Shown in pieces: positions 9,501-18,600 of a stretch of 25,443 nucleotides of DNA. The notes under the pieces are model-generated. The model saw only the letters and a program-made list of their open reading frames with translations. It was not told the origin of the DNA and did no database searches. Position 1 is the stretch's first letter, and each line of letters opens with the position of its first letter. Origin of the DNA: Azolla pinnata (lineage: Eukaryota > Streptophyta > Polypodiopsida > Salviniales > Salviniaceae); NCBI GenBank assembly GCA_037176905.1, contig JBBBWG010017112.1:54988-80430 (forward strand). Reading direction: 5' to 3'. A program made the translations under genes and the position numbers.

Positions 9501-10419
9501 ACACCAACACCAAAAGTTCTATAGGGCTTCTTTGACCATAGACATGAACAATGCATCAGCATGCCCATCTGCCCATCCATTGCAAATTTGATAGATTGGA
9601 ACGACTGACTTCTTCAAGAAAGGAAGCCCCTAAATTCAAAACACCAAACAAGTAAACAACCCCCATTCGACGGCTAGGCTCCACAAATTACTCTCTTGCA
9701 GATGTAGGATGAAGGAATGCCAATATCCGCAATACCATGAAAAAAAGAAACAAACCCTGTTTTTGACGGTTCAAACCATTTCTGGAAGATGTAATCCACG
9801 GCACCGGTGAGATAAGAATGTGAGGAGCATCGTATGGGTCAACATCGCATGGGAAACGCTTCTTTATCATCCCAGATGTCACTCTCTCTGAACCACATGT
9901 CATCATATCGGTCTATTGAATTGACCGACATCACACAGTTTTCAAAGAATCGACAACACAATTGAACCGATTAGCCAAAAGGCATCTCAAGCTTAGAAGC
10001 TCCAAGTTCAATCCTTGACATAAGCTCCGACTAATCCTATGGATCATATTGCAGTCTCTAGAGGATGAAAATAAACCACATATTCTCTCTCTCTCATTCT
10101 ATATACATACATACACGTACATACGTACATACGTACACACAATACATACACATATGTTTATGTGGAATTCAATGGAAGCTTCAGTTTCTCGGTACCCATG
10201 AGCAGGGGCAGTGGCAGAGGTGGACAGATCCAGCGCGCTGCCACTGAGTTGTTGCTGCGGATTATGATGCTGTTGATGCTGCTGCTGCTGCTGCTGCTGA
10301 TGCTGTGTTGTGTGCTGCTGCTGCTGCTGCTGTTGCTGGAGAACATCGGAGAAATCCGAGAGAAAGGAATGATGCCAGGGGCCATGGGCCATGGGGACGA
10401 GAGCAGCATCAGCAGCCAA
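6557..10419 (-). CDS. bHLH transcription factor, bHLH121(URI)/bHLH11-like
   Basis: Five exons on the - strand, all GT-AG and in phase: 10419-10196, 8682-8558, 8473-8346, 7981-7250 and 6859-6557; 503 residues. Residues 1-75 are a linker with poly-Gln at 28-35 and 41-47. The basic region and helices span about 88-150: SARRMHKADREKLRRDKLNE carries the DNA-contact Glu98 and Arg102, then DPDRPKNDKATIL and a Leu-rich second helix. From 160 the zipper-like LTQEKNELQEERTTLK follows, then SPWMGMDP. The rest is Pro/Gly/Gln-rich with poly-Gly and a Ser-rich, Lys-containing C-terminus. The DPDRPKNDKATIL and SPW-MD segments are hallmarks of Arabidopsis bHLH121 (URI) and bHLH11, nuclear regulators of iron homeostasis that act with other IVb/IVc bHLH proteins. 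The iron role is inferred from family. The start is the first ATG before the poly-Gln and is the only one giving a phase-2 donor (CATGG|GTACC) that matches the next exon. No LxLxL EAR motif is seen. Confidence 0.93.
8683..10195 (-). other. Large first intron of the bHLH gene (1.5 kb)
   Basis: It separates the poly-Gln N-terminal exon from the DNA-binding exons. The donor is CATGG|GTACCG and the acceptor GTGGGCAG|TCATAATG. It is AT-rich with an alternating ACATACGTACAT-type tract near 10106-10155. No tandem array or other gene is visible. Open frames here are short and unlike known proteins. Confidence 0.75.
10265..10338 (-). repeat. CAG/CAA repeat encoding poly-Gln of the bHLH protein
   Basis: On the + strand this is (CTG/TTG)n interrupted by ATG and TGT. 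On the - strand it encodes two main Gln runs (8 and 7 residues) separated by His/Thr, followed by a His-rich stretch. It is likely length-variable between individuals. Confidence 0.9.
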
Positions 10420-10672
10420 GGCCGTGGTCGTTCCGTTCCCTGCAGGGAGGACGGCGAGGCTTAGACAGCCGCGCCTGCAGACGCGAGCAGCTCCCTTCCT
10501 CCTTTCCTTCCTTCGCCTTCATTCCATCGCCGCTTCCCCTGTTCTGCTTTCTTCTGTTCTGTTCTGACTCTCTGTTCTGAATTTGTTCCTTCATCACTCT
10601 TTAAACGCCCCCAAATTTAGCCACACTTTTGTGAGAGGATTTTGTTCTACAAACTGAGAGTTCGTTTAGTTA

Positions 10673-11215
10673 ATATTCCCCATCCAGAGCTGACCTGAAC
10701 TTGATTCTGATGAAGGAAATCTGGATCTTTCTCGATCGATCGGTGATGCATCTCTTGTCGATCCTTCTCGATCCGGAATCGAGAATCTCCGCGTGATTGG
10801 ATCGATCGTCGGAATCTCGGGTGCAGCTGCGGGTTTGGTTATATTCCCATCCGCATCTGGCTTGATTCTGATGATGGAAGCCCGAATCTCCGATCGATCG
10901 GTGCATCTCCTGTTGATCCTTCTCAATCCAGAATCTAGATCTCCGCATGATTGGATCGATCATTGAAATATTAGTTGCAGCTTCGGGTTAGTTATATTCC
11001 CATCCACATTTGACTTGATTCTGATGAGGGAAGCCCGAATCTCCGATCGATCGGTGCATCTCATGTTGATCCTTCTCAATCCAGAATCTAGATCTCCGCA
11101 TGATTGGGTCGATCCTCAGACTATCCGTTGCAGCTGCAGGTTAGTTATATTCCCATCCGCATCTAGCTTGATTTTGGTGATGGAAGCCTGAATCTTCGAT
11201 CGATGTGTGGATCTC
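10673..11215. repeat. 153-bp minisatellite upstream of the bHLH gene
   Basis: ATATTCCCATCCGCATCT-like unit starts lie at 10673, 10841, 10994 and 11147 (periods 168, 153 and 153). Each unit contains GCTTGATTCTGATGA, GAAGCCCGAATCTC, the palindrome-rich CGATCGATCGGTGCATCTC, TTGATCCTTCTCAATCCAGA and CCGCATGATTGGATCGATC. The first unit is longer and most diverged. Open frames on the - strand here come from the repeat and show no protein family. Confidence 0.93.
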
Positions 11216-12439
11216 ATTCGAATCGAGCTCTCTCCAATCGATCGATGCATCATCTCCTATCAATCCACCTGCTTGATCGACCATCAGATCATCAGCTACG
11301 AACCGCACTTGCAGAAGAAAACAGGGTTGCGAATTTTTGAGATCGGAATTCACCTTGATGTAGAACTCAGAATTCCTGATAGGCAGTAAAAGAAAAGGGA
11401 AAACTATCGAAAAACTCTTCATGAATTTATTAATTACATTGTAACACTTACTAAATTTACAAATTACAAATTTTAACGCCTAGATTTATTATTAATCGAT
11501 TCATTCCTAATTGCTTCTCGCCAATGAATTCTATCCTCTCTTCCTACTACTATGTACCAATTGCTTCCTAATGCCTACTATTGTTTACTGCTCGATCCCC
11601 TTATTGTATTCGATTAATACAAGTCGATCATTCAGAATCTAATTAATTTGGTGCTAATCACTTAATTGGGTGCTAATTTTTAGTGAGACATAAAACTCGG
11701 CGTTAATTCGAAGGGTAGGCGTTAAAATGCAAATAATAAAAATTTCCGCCATTTTCAGCAATTTTCCCAGAAAGAAAGAACAAAAATCTACCCGAGGAGG
11801 AATTGCTACAGGCTTAACTTTATGCGCACGACAGTTTGCTTAACCCCCCCTGTCATGTTTCTCTCTTTGCTGACATGCGGAACGGATGCGTTCATATATC
11901 TTGTCAATATTAAGCATCGAATCGATTGTCGTGGTTTCGTCGAAGGGAACATCGGTGGACCAGCACAAATCAACTCTCGGAAAGGGCAAATTCGATCGGT
12001 CAATCCTTCATTCCTTTTGATTATTATTTTTCTTTTTTTGCTCTCTTTAATCTTCTTCTTCTTCTTCTGTTGAAGCGACATCGTCAGGAGTTTCTGCTAT
12101 TTCCTGGAATCTAAACCGATTCTGTGTGTCATTTTTTTTTTTACGGCGTGACAGAATCTGGGTTACACAGCATCGAAGAAATGGATCGGAGCTGTTTTCC
12201 GAGGGCATCGATTTCGATCAAAGTGCTGCTGACGATGGATCGGTCCTATAGGCATCTAATCTAAAAAATTTTGATTCGGATCTGGCTTTTGGTCCCTTTC
12301 TGAGCATGTCCTTTTCTGTGTTTGGTATGTCCAATTATAGAAACATGTCCCAAAAAGGAAACACATAGGCTATCTCAAATGTCTTAACTGTACTGACTGT
12401 CTTAAATGTCCTAACTGTCCTAAGTGTCGTAATTGTCCC

Positions 12440-12597
12440 AACTTCCCGAGGAAGAAGACGACCACGAACGAAGAAGAAGAAGAAAGCCATGGAAGCTTAG
12501 AAGCTGCGGCGCAGCAGACGAGCACCGAAGAAGGAGGAGGAGAAGAAGAAGAAGAAGAAGAAGAAGAGCAGGAAGAGAGAGAGAGAGAGAGGGGGAG
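12440..12597 (+). repeat. Purine-rich GAA/GA tract in the PV42-like leader
   Basis: Several (GAA)n runs and a terminal (GA)n run before GGGGGAGC, all on the sense strand, lie within the 220 bases before the PV42-like start codon. Part of the leader is duplicated: ATGGAAGCTTAGAA followed by a GCAGCAGACGAGCA-like segment occurs at 12489 and again at 12600. Confidence 0.85.
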
Positions 12598-12663
12598 CTA
12601 TGGAAGCTTAGAAAGACGCGGGCAGCAGACGAGCAGCATCATCAGGCGATGCCAGCAACATGA
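12489..12663 (+). promoter_or_regulatory. Three short upstream ORFs before the PV42-like start
   Basis: ATG GAA GCT TAG (Met-Glu-Ala-stop) occurs at 12489-12500 and identically at 12600-12611. A third frame, ATG CCA GCA ACA TGA at 12649-12663, overlaps the main start: its TGA shares bases with the ATG at 12660. If the transcript starts upstream of 12489, all three could dampen translation of the main frame. The transcription start is not known. Confidence 0.55.
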
Positions 12664-14550
12664 TGGGAAGCAGAAGCAGCAGCAGCAGCAACACCAGCAT
12701 GACGACGACGTTGCGGGGCCTTCTGGCATCGACGGAGGTCGGGCGCCTGGTGAAGCAGAAGCAGCGCCGGCTCGTCGAGGTCCCGTACAAGGCCTCTGTG
12801 TCGGATACCCTGCACGCGATGCAGGCCCACAACATCTTGGCTGTCCCTGTCGCAGCTCCTCCGGGGCATTGGATCGGTGCCGGTGGCTCCTCCATCGTCC
12901 AATCTGATGCTTCCACAGGCCATGCCCTCAAGCAGTACATCGGCATCGTCTCCACCCTCGACATCCTCCTCCATCTCTCCGAGCTTCATCCCGATCTCCA
13001 CCGACAGCCTGCCCCCGATGCACATCTTGCAACAGGAGGCAGCAGCAACAGCTCCTTCCATCGCCAGGAGAAGGAGGAGGAGGAGCTTCTTGCCCGCCCC
13101 ATCTCCTCCCTCATCGGCCACAGCCTCGAAGGCCTCAGCCTCTGGTCCTTGAGCTCCCACACCAGCGTCCTCGAAGCCATGGAGCCGATGAGCAAAGGCA
13201 TCCACCGAGCCCTCGTCGCGATCGAGAGCCCTCCCATGGACCACGGCGTGGAGACCGACATCTCCTCCCCGGGCTATGGCATGTTGACGCAGACGGATCT
13301 TATCCGCTTCTTGCACGAAGCCATGGTGTTTCTGGCAAGATCAGCTGGATATGGCAGCGACAGCTTGGGCTCACGCAGCGTGGAATCGCTCGGAGTGGTG
13401 AGATCGGACATCTATGGTGTTCCTGCGAGCATGCCCCTTGTAGATGTCCTCAAGTGCATGTCGAGCCGGGCGTTGACAGCCGTTGCTGTTGTCGATGTTC
13501 AACAGAATGAAGAGCTCTCCCGTAAGGCGGAGCTAATCCCGGTGAGAAATCTTTACTTTGTCTTGGCATGAAGTTAGCATCGCCGAGTTGTGCTAAAACC
13601 TGTAAAATCTCTTAAAATCTAGGAACGAAAGCTGGTCTATGGCACGAGTGTTTCGTAATGACTGATGAGGTTGCATCACAAGCTGTGCTAAAAACACGGC
13701 TGCGATCCCAAAACCCTAGAACCTAAAAAGCTCTGGTCTATGCCTGTTGTTCAATGTCTGGTGAAGTTGCTGCATCACAAGTTGTGCTAAGACCTGTAAT
13801 CTGAAAGCGTGCCTGCTGTTTAATGACTGATGAAGTTGCATTGCAAAATTGTGTGCTTAAAGACTGCAATCCTAAAACTGTAGAATCTGAAGCTGGTCTA
13901 TAGTATGCCAGTTGTTTAATGACGGGATGAAGTTGCATCACAAGTTGTGCTTGCTTGAAACTGTAATCCCGAAACCCTGAAACCTTATGACATACCTGTT
14001 GTTTAATTCATCATTTGCACCAATGAAGTGTGCATCGCATTACAAGTTGTGCTAATAAACTGGAACCCTAGAGATTTTCAATCATGTAGACATTTTCAAT
14101 TTACTTTTTTTGTTGATTGCTCAGGCACGTCACCACAAGATCCTAGCCACCTTCTCGGCCAGTGATTTTCGCGGCTTCTCTGCTGAGGTATATCGGACCT
14201 GGAGATGGAAAAGCATACTGCACGTGGTGAAGAGGGCGAGATCGATGAGGAGGTTCGGCGGGGTGGGGAGCTCGATACTTGGATCGAGCACCACTTTGTC
14301 GGCACCTGCAAGCAACCTTGCAGGAACTGGTGAGTTTTGGATGAGGACCATGGATGTTACCGAGGAGCCGAGTGTTGATGATGAGCAGGTGACATGCTGG
14401 ATGAGCAGCCCTTTAGAGGAGGTGATGAGGAAAGCCTTGGATGAGAGGGTGCATCGGATATGGGTTGTTGAGAAAGGCACAACCGACGTCCTAGTAGGAC
14501 TTGTTACATTCTCGGATATTCTAGGGGCTATCCTCCTCTCTTGTAAATAG
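12660..14550 (+). CDS. Four-CBS-domain protein, PV42-type SnRK1 gamma-like subunit
   Basis: Two exons, 12660-13541 and 14125-14550, joined in phase 0 (CCG|GTGAGA ... GCTCAG|GCACGT); 435 residues. The order is a Ser-rich start; CBS1 about 36-106 with VPVAAPPGHWIGAGGS at 62-77, a strong match to Arabidopsis PV42a/b; an acidic linker; CBS2 about 146-228 (SSLIGHSLEGLSLWSL, MLTQTDLIRFLHEA); CBS3 about 240-312, split by the intron; ATFSASDFRG; and CBS4 about 362-433 ending in VGLVTFSDILGAILLS. PV42 proteins resemble the AMP-kinase/SNF4 gamma subunit and are thought to modulate SnRK1 kinase; adenylate binding is not established here. It is somewhat longer than Arabidopsis PV42a owing to the acidic linker and a basic segment (residues about 317-345) between CBS3 and CBS4. 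The start is the first of two adjacent ATGs. Exon 1 is clearly GC-rich compared with its intron. It is divergent from the bHLH gene and convergent with SULTR4. Confidence 0.93.
13600..14070. repeat. Degenerate ~80-bp repeat in the PV42-like intron
   Basis: The intron 13542-14124 is mostly built of diverged copies. Recurring parts in order are GTTTAATGACTGATGAAGTTG, CATCACAAGTTGTGCTAA, CTGTAATCC-AAAACCCTAGAA, and AGCTGGTCTATGCCTG. Copies of the GTTGCATCACAAG part lie near 13670, 13769, 13836, 13930 and (decayed) 14030. AAACCCTA, the plant telo-box core, recurs within the units. Confidence 0.82.
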
Positions 14551-15691
14551 GATGTTGTATGTTAAGATTCCATAGCAGCTTTCTAAGTTTTTAACATAAA
14601 AATATGCTCCTGTTCTTCAATGAAACGAGTCTCCACTTATACACTGTTTGGCCTAGGTTTGGTATATTTAAGGAATTGAGTAGTGAAATGCCTAAATAGG
14701 TATATCAATGAGTGAAGAGTCTTTTTGAGATTTTATGAATATGAATACGAAAGTCTCTTTACAAATAGAACGATGCCTCTAAATGGGGTTTTAAATTGTA
14801 ATCCTTACATGGTTGCCCATCTATTATGACAAGGTATTGGTGTTGGAATTTGAAGGACTTTGGAAGGGAGAATGGTTGTAGTGAATCGACGTCCAAATAA
14901 GCTTTAGACCAAGATGGAGACCCAACAAGTAAAGATTTTACTGGCGTATGTGATTTCTGCTACGTACTCTGATGAAATCTCTGATGAAATCGAAATGTTC
15001 CATTTGCCGTGTATTTGATTGGAAAATGGAAAACGAATTCGTTTGATTTATTCGAGGAAAGAGCAGTGAAATGTCTGGTTTCATCAATGAACAAAGGTCA
15101 AATGCCTTATCATAGCCCTTTTTCTTGTCAGAATTTGAAGGATTTGGAAGACAAATCAGGGCGGTAAATGAACTCGTCACCAGAGCAAAGAAGTAAGTAT
15201 TTCACGAGCATCGAAGCTAATGAAATCAAAATGTATCATTAGCACACTGCCGTGTATTTGATTGGAAATGGGAAAATGGTTTTGTTATTTTGATGGGACC
15301 AAAAGATGGGACCAAAAGACAATACTCCTCTTGTCATATAAATTTTAATTGAAGGTGGTGACCCCGACAAAAGTCGCATTGATGCCTTTACAATTTTGCA
15401 CCAGAAATAAGAGGTGCCCATGGAATCTCCTCATAAAATTATTATGCCGTTATTATGAAATCTTTACTATACATCCATTCCTTCTTCCCGGGAGAGCAGA
15501 GATGTATCAATAGTAGCATCACCATATTTTTTCCTTCCGAATCCTCTCACCGCTGTTGCTTTCCAATGTACACATTTACATATACAATGGAAGGAAGAAA
15601 CCCACTTGCAGATAGCGAAAAAAATATACCAATTACAGTCTTCTCAGCACCAGAAACCTCCGTATTAATGCGTCCTCCGATCTCATATTTT
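14551..15691. repeat. Convergent intergenic region with a diverged local duplication
   Basis: This lies between the stop codons of the PV42-like and SULTR4 genes. Matching segments recur: GAATTTGAAGGA(C)TTTGGAAG at 14846 and 15131, GCCGTGTATTTGATTGGAAA at 15006 and 15249, and AGTGAAATG near 14682 and 15065. Offsets differ (285, 243 and 383), so this is an old, rearranged duplication. No protein or RNA gene is recognised. Confidence 0.6.
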
Positions 15692-18600
15692 TTACACACT
15701 TGGATTATGCCCGCTCAACAATGGCACAGTTACTGAAGACTGATCGAATGCAGCACTCTGAGTCTCATTCCGAAATGCTTGTTGCTCCCGGCCTTCACCA
15801 TCATCGATATTCACTTCGACTTGGCGTGTTTGCATGTGAGAAAGGCAACTCTGGACTGCATCATGCATTCTCACGAAGAACCATTCCCTCCCCATGATGT
15901 CCGGCAGCCGGGACCTGGTCAATGTTGCCATAACTTGGTGGTTTGGGTTCGCAAACGCCAACTGCAACAGAATTTTTCAGCTTTACTTTCACAATGGCGT
16001 CCTCTTGTAAGTACACATAATTTTTGCACATTGGAATCCATTAAGAACTGTCTCGGCCATAATAGCTGTTTCACCAAAGAGGGATACCTGTATATTTCGT
16101 GATTTATATTCTTCCTGCAATTGCTTTAAAGCTTGAACTGCACTGCCATCAATGTGAGTTACGGCTGCACAATCCACAGTTCAAATTTGTACTGAATTGG
16201 ATTGTCTTTGGAGTCATTTTGAGAACAAAATGCGTAGATAGTCTGTGTCTTGTATATTTCAATATAAAATTATTGAAATGTACCAGTTCAAAATGAGACA
16301 GTAGGCTTCAATTTCTGTCTTAAGCATCCATAAGACACTAGCAAGCTGAATATTACTGGAATTCAGACGTAAAAGGCCTTGACTGATGCTGGCTACACTA
16401 ATTAGATGAAGGACTAGGCTCTATGGTACTAATCCAACCAGTCATTTATACTAGAGCAAGGCACAGCGGATGGGCCGTTTGAACTAGAAGGGTCAGTCAG
16501 AGTAGCAAAAGGTTATGCCTAATATTAACAGAACTCTTGATCTAATCATAGTCCAAGGGGAAAATTGCCAGAGTGCATAGGGAAACCTTCATATATATGT
16601 TGTGTGTGTGTGTGACAATGCCAACTGCAATTGAGAAAACCCACCAGGTTCTGTATGGGAGGAAAAAGACATCACCCTCCGCAAGAGAAATGAGACTAAG
16701 TCCATATAACCAACTAAAATCAGAAACGTGACTCCAAGACACTGAAGAAAATATGACTCAAGCCTCAGCGCTTCATGCTATTACCTATTTAATATTGAAA
16801 TTTCAATGTTATTCAAAATCTATTTGGAAACATACGTGACAATTCAATGATTAAATATTGCAAGGGCTGCCCACCACTTTCGGGCTTAAGCTCATATTTC
16901 CTCAATCTGCATAGGAACAAGTTTGCAGTCAGCACAATATATTTGTAACTTGTAAAACCTCATCAAAACAGAACATTAGAAGTAGCAGGACAATTGTTTA
17001 ACATCTTTCACATCAAATGGAAACAAATAGCAGACTTCAGCTATATTGTTTAAACTCTGAAAACTTAACATAATATAACAAGCCTACATTTCTATTTTCC
17101 TTGATTTTTTATTATAATGAAGCACATACCCATCTTTGATAAATGCTATATTAGCAAAATACATAGGAGCATCAATACGAATAAGAACAATCCCAGGATA
17201 TCTGTAGGATTCAGGATACTGTTTAATATTCCTGTAAACTGTTGTGCCAGGGAGTCGTCCAAGAACAGCTGAAATCAGAAGAGAGAAATTAGAAAGAAGC
17301 AGAAACATTTTTCTACTTATTTTTATGCAAGATAACATGATCCATTTAAATGCATCCTAGTGGTCAGTAACTAATGCAAGGATTGATACCATAAAAACTC
17401 TAGTAAAATCTGATTTTGGTTTCCATGAAAATGTAAACACATGGGGTGGGAGAACTACCTAGTCGCAAATTGGCTACCTGACCACTTGTAGTTTTACAAG
17501 ACATTTTAAAGGGAGTGCATCTTTCACTTTAGGGTAATTTACATGCTCCAATCCTTCATTAAACCATTATTAAATTGCAAGCAATCAGGTAGTTTTGAAT
17601 GATATCAATGATTTAAAATAAAAGAGTTCACACAACACATTCTTCACAGAGTATATTCATGAGGTGAAGAAAGCCATACATAGGAAACATACCAATATGT
17701 GGATTTGCTGATTCATAGATCACAAAAGCAAGAGATACTCCAACCTGAAAAAAATAATGGTTAAACAGAAAAGTTCACGACAGGATTATCTCAAAGTACA
17801 TACACAATATTGGAAAACACGCCATGAAGAAACATCTCAATGCAAATTCTGTTTATGCCTAGTCTACCAACATGTCAGGCGATGCCAATGCAATGTTTAC
17901 TAGATATTCGAAAGGAAATACTAAAAGGAGTACTAAAATATATCTACCAAATCATTATTTGGAGTACTAAAATATATCTACCAAATATATCTACCAAATC
18001 ATTAAAGGATATAAGGAGTGCCAGTATTGGGTCCCAAATAATGCCAATATTCAAGTGTGACAAGTGTGCAAGAGAATTGCAAGCTATGGGCCAGTTTGGC
18101 CTCTAGAAAGATGTCTGTCTTCTGCTTCCTTCTCAATGTACTTCATGATGTCTGTCTTCTCAATGATATCTGTTATTCTAAACCATCATGAAGATTGAAT
18201 TAAGTACCTATACAAAAAAACATATTATAGCATCATAGATTTTATGTAATACATAAGTAAACTTTTGTGGGGCCTGGATAAAAATGGTTGATGGAGATGT
18301 GCACTTAAAAGAGAACTTCATGAATCAAGTTTAAATCATGAATTAGAAATAGAAAGCTTACAGCAACCACCACGCCCATTTCTACACCAAAAAACAATGT
18401 GATAAAAAATGCTGTTATCCAAAGTACAAAATCACGTTTGTCCACTTGCCAGAGAAACATCGGTTCTTCATAATCTATCTATGACCATTTAAGATGAATA
18501 AGATTAGCATCAGCTCAGTTTACAAAAAAGAAGTGATTAAATGCCTAAACTGATACCTACCAAACCCAAAACAGCCGAGATAACAATTGCTGCCAGAGTA

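Larger units (their letters stand above)
10420..12659. promoter_or_regulatory. Divergent upstream region shared by the bHLH and PV42-like genes
   Basis: Both genes are transcribed away from this 2.24-kb segment. It must therefore hold both 5' untranslated regions and probably both promoters. Near the bHLH side it is C/T-rich on the + strand (GA-rich leader for the - strand transcript). The middle has the 153-bp minisatellite, then an AT-rich stretch at 11400-11790. At 12360-12430 there is a run of CTTAAATGTCCTAACTGTCC-like short repeats. No TATA element can be assigned with confidence. Confidence 0.6.

Noticed and set aside
9990-10040. tRNA-like GTTCAATCC segment
   Set aside because: No matching acceptor, anticodon or D-arm stems could be drawn around it by eye.
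10666-11422. Minus-strand frames of 86-97 aa in the 153-bp repeat
   Set aside because: Repeated peptides simply follow the DNA repeat; there is no domain and no splice pattern joining them to the bHLH gene.
12433-12663. Arg-rich 76-aa frame in the PV42-like leader
   Set aside because: It is produced by the GAA/GGA repeat, has no ATG at its start, and ends at the main start codon. Only the short ATG-started uORFs in this leader are retained.
12642-13316. 224-aa antisense frame opposite PV42-like exon 1
   Set aside because: It mirrors a GC-rich coding exon, has no domain, and the + strand frame is a clear four-CBS protein.
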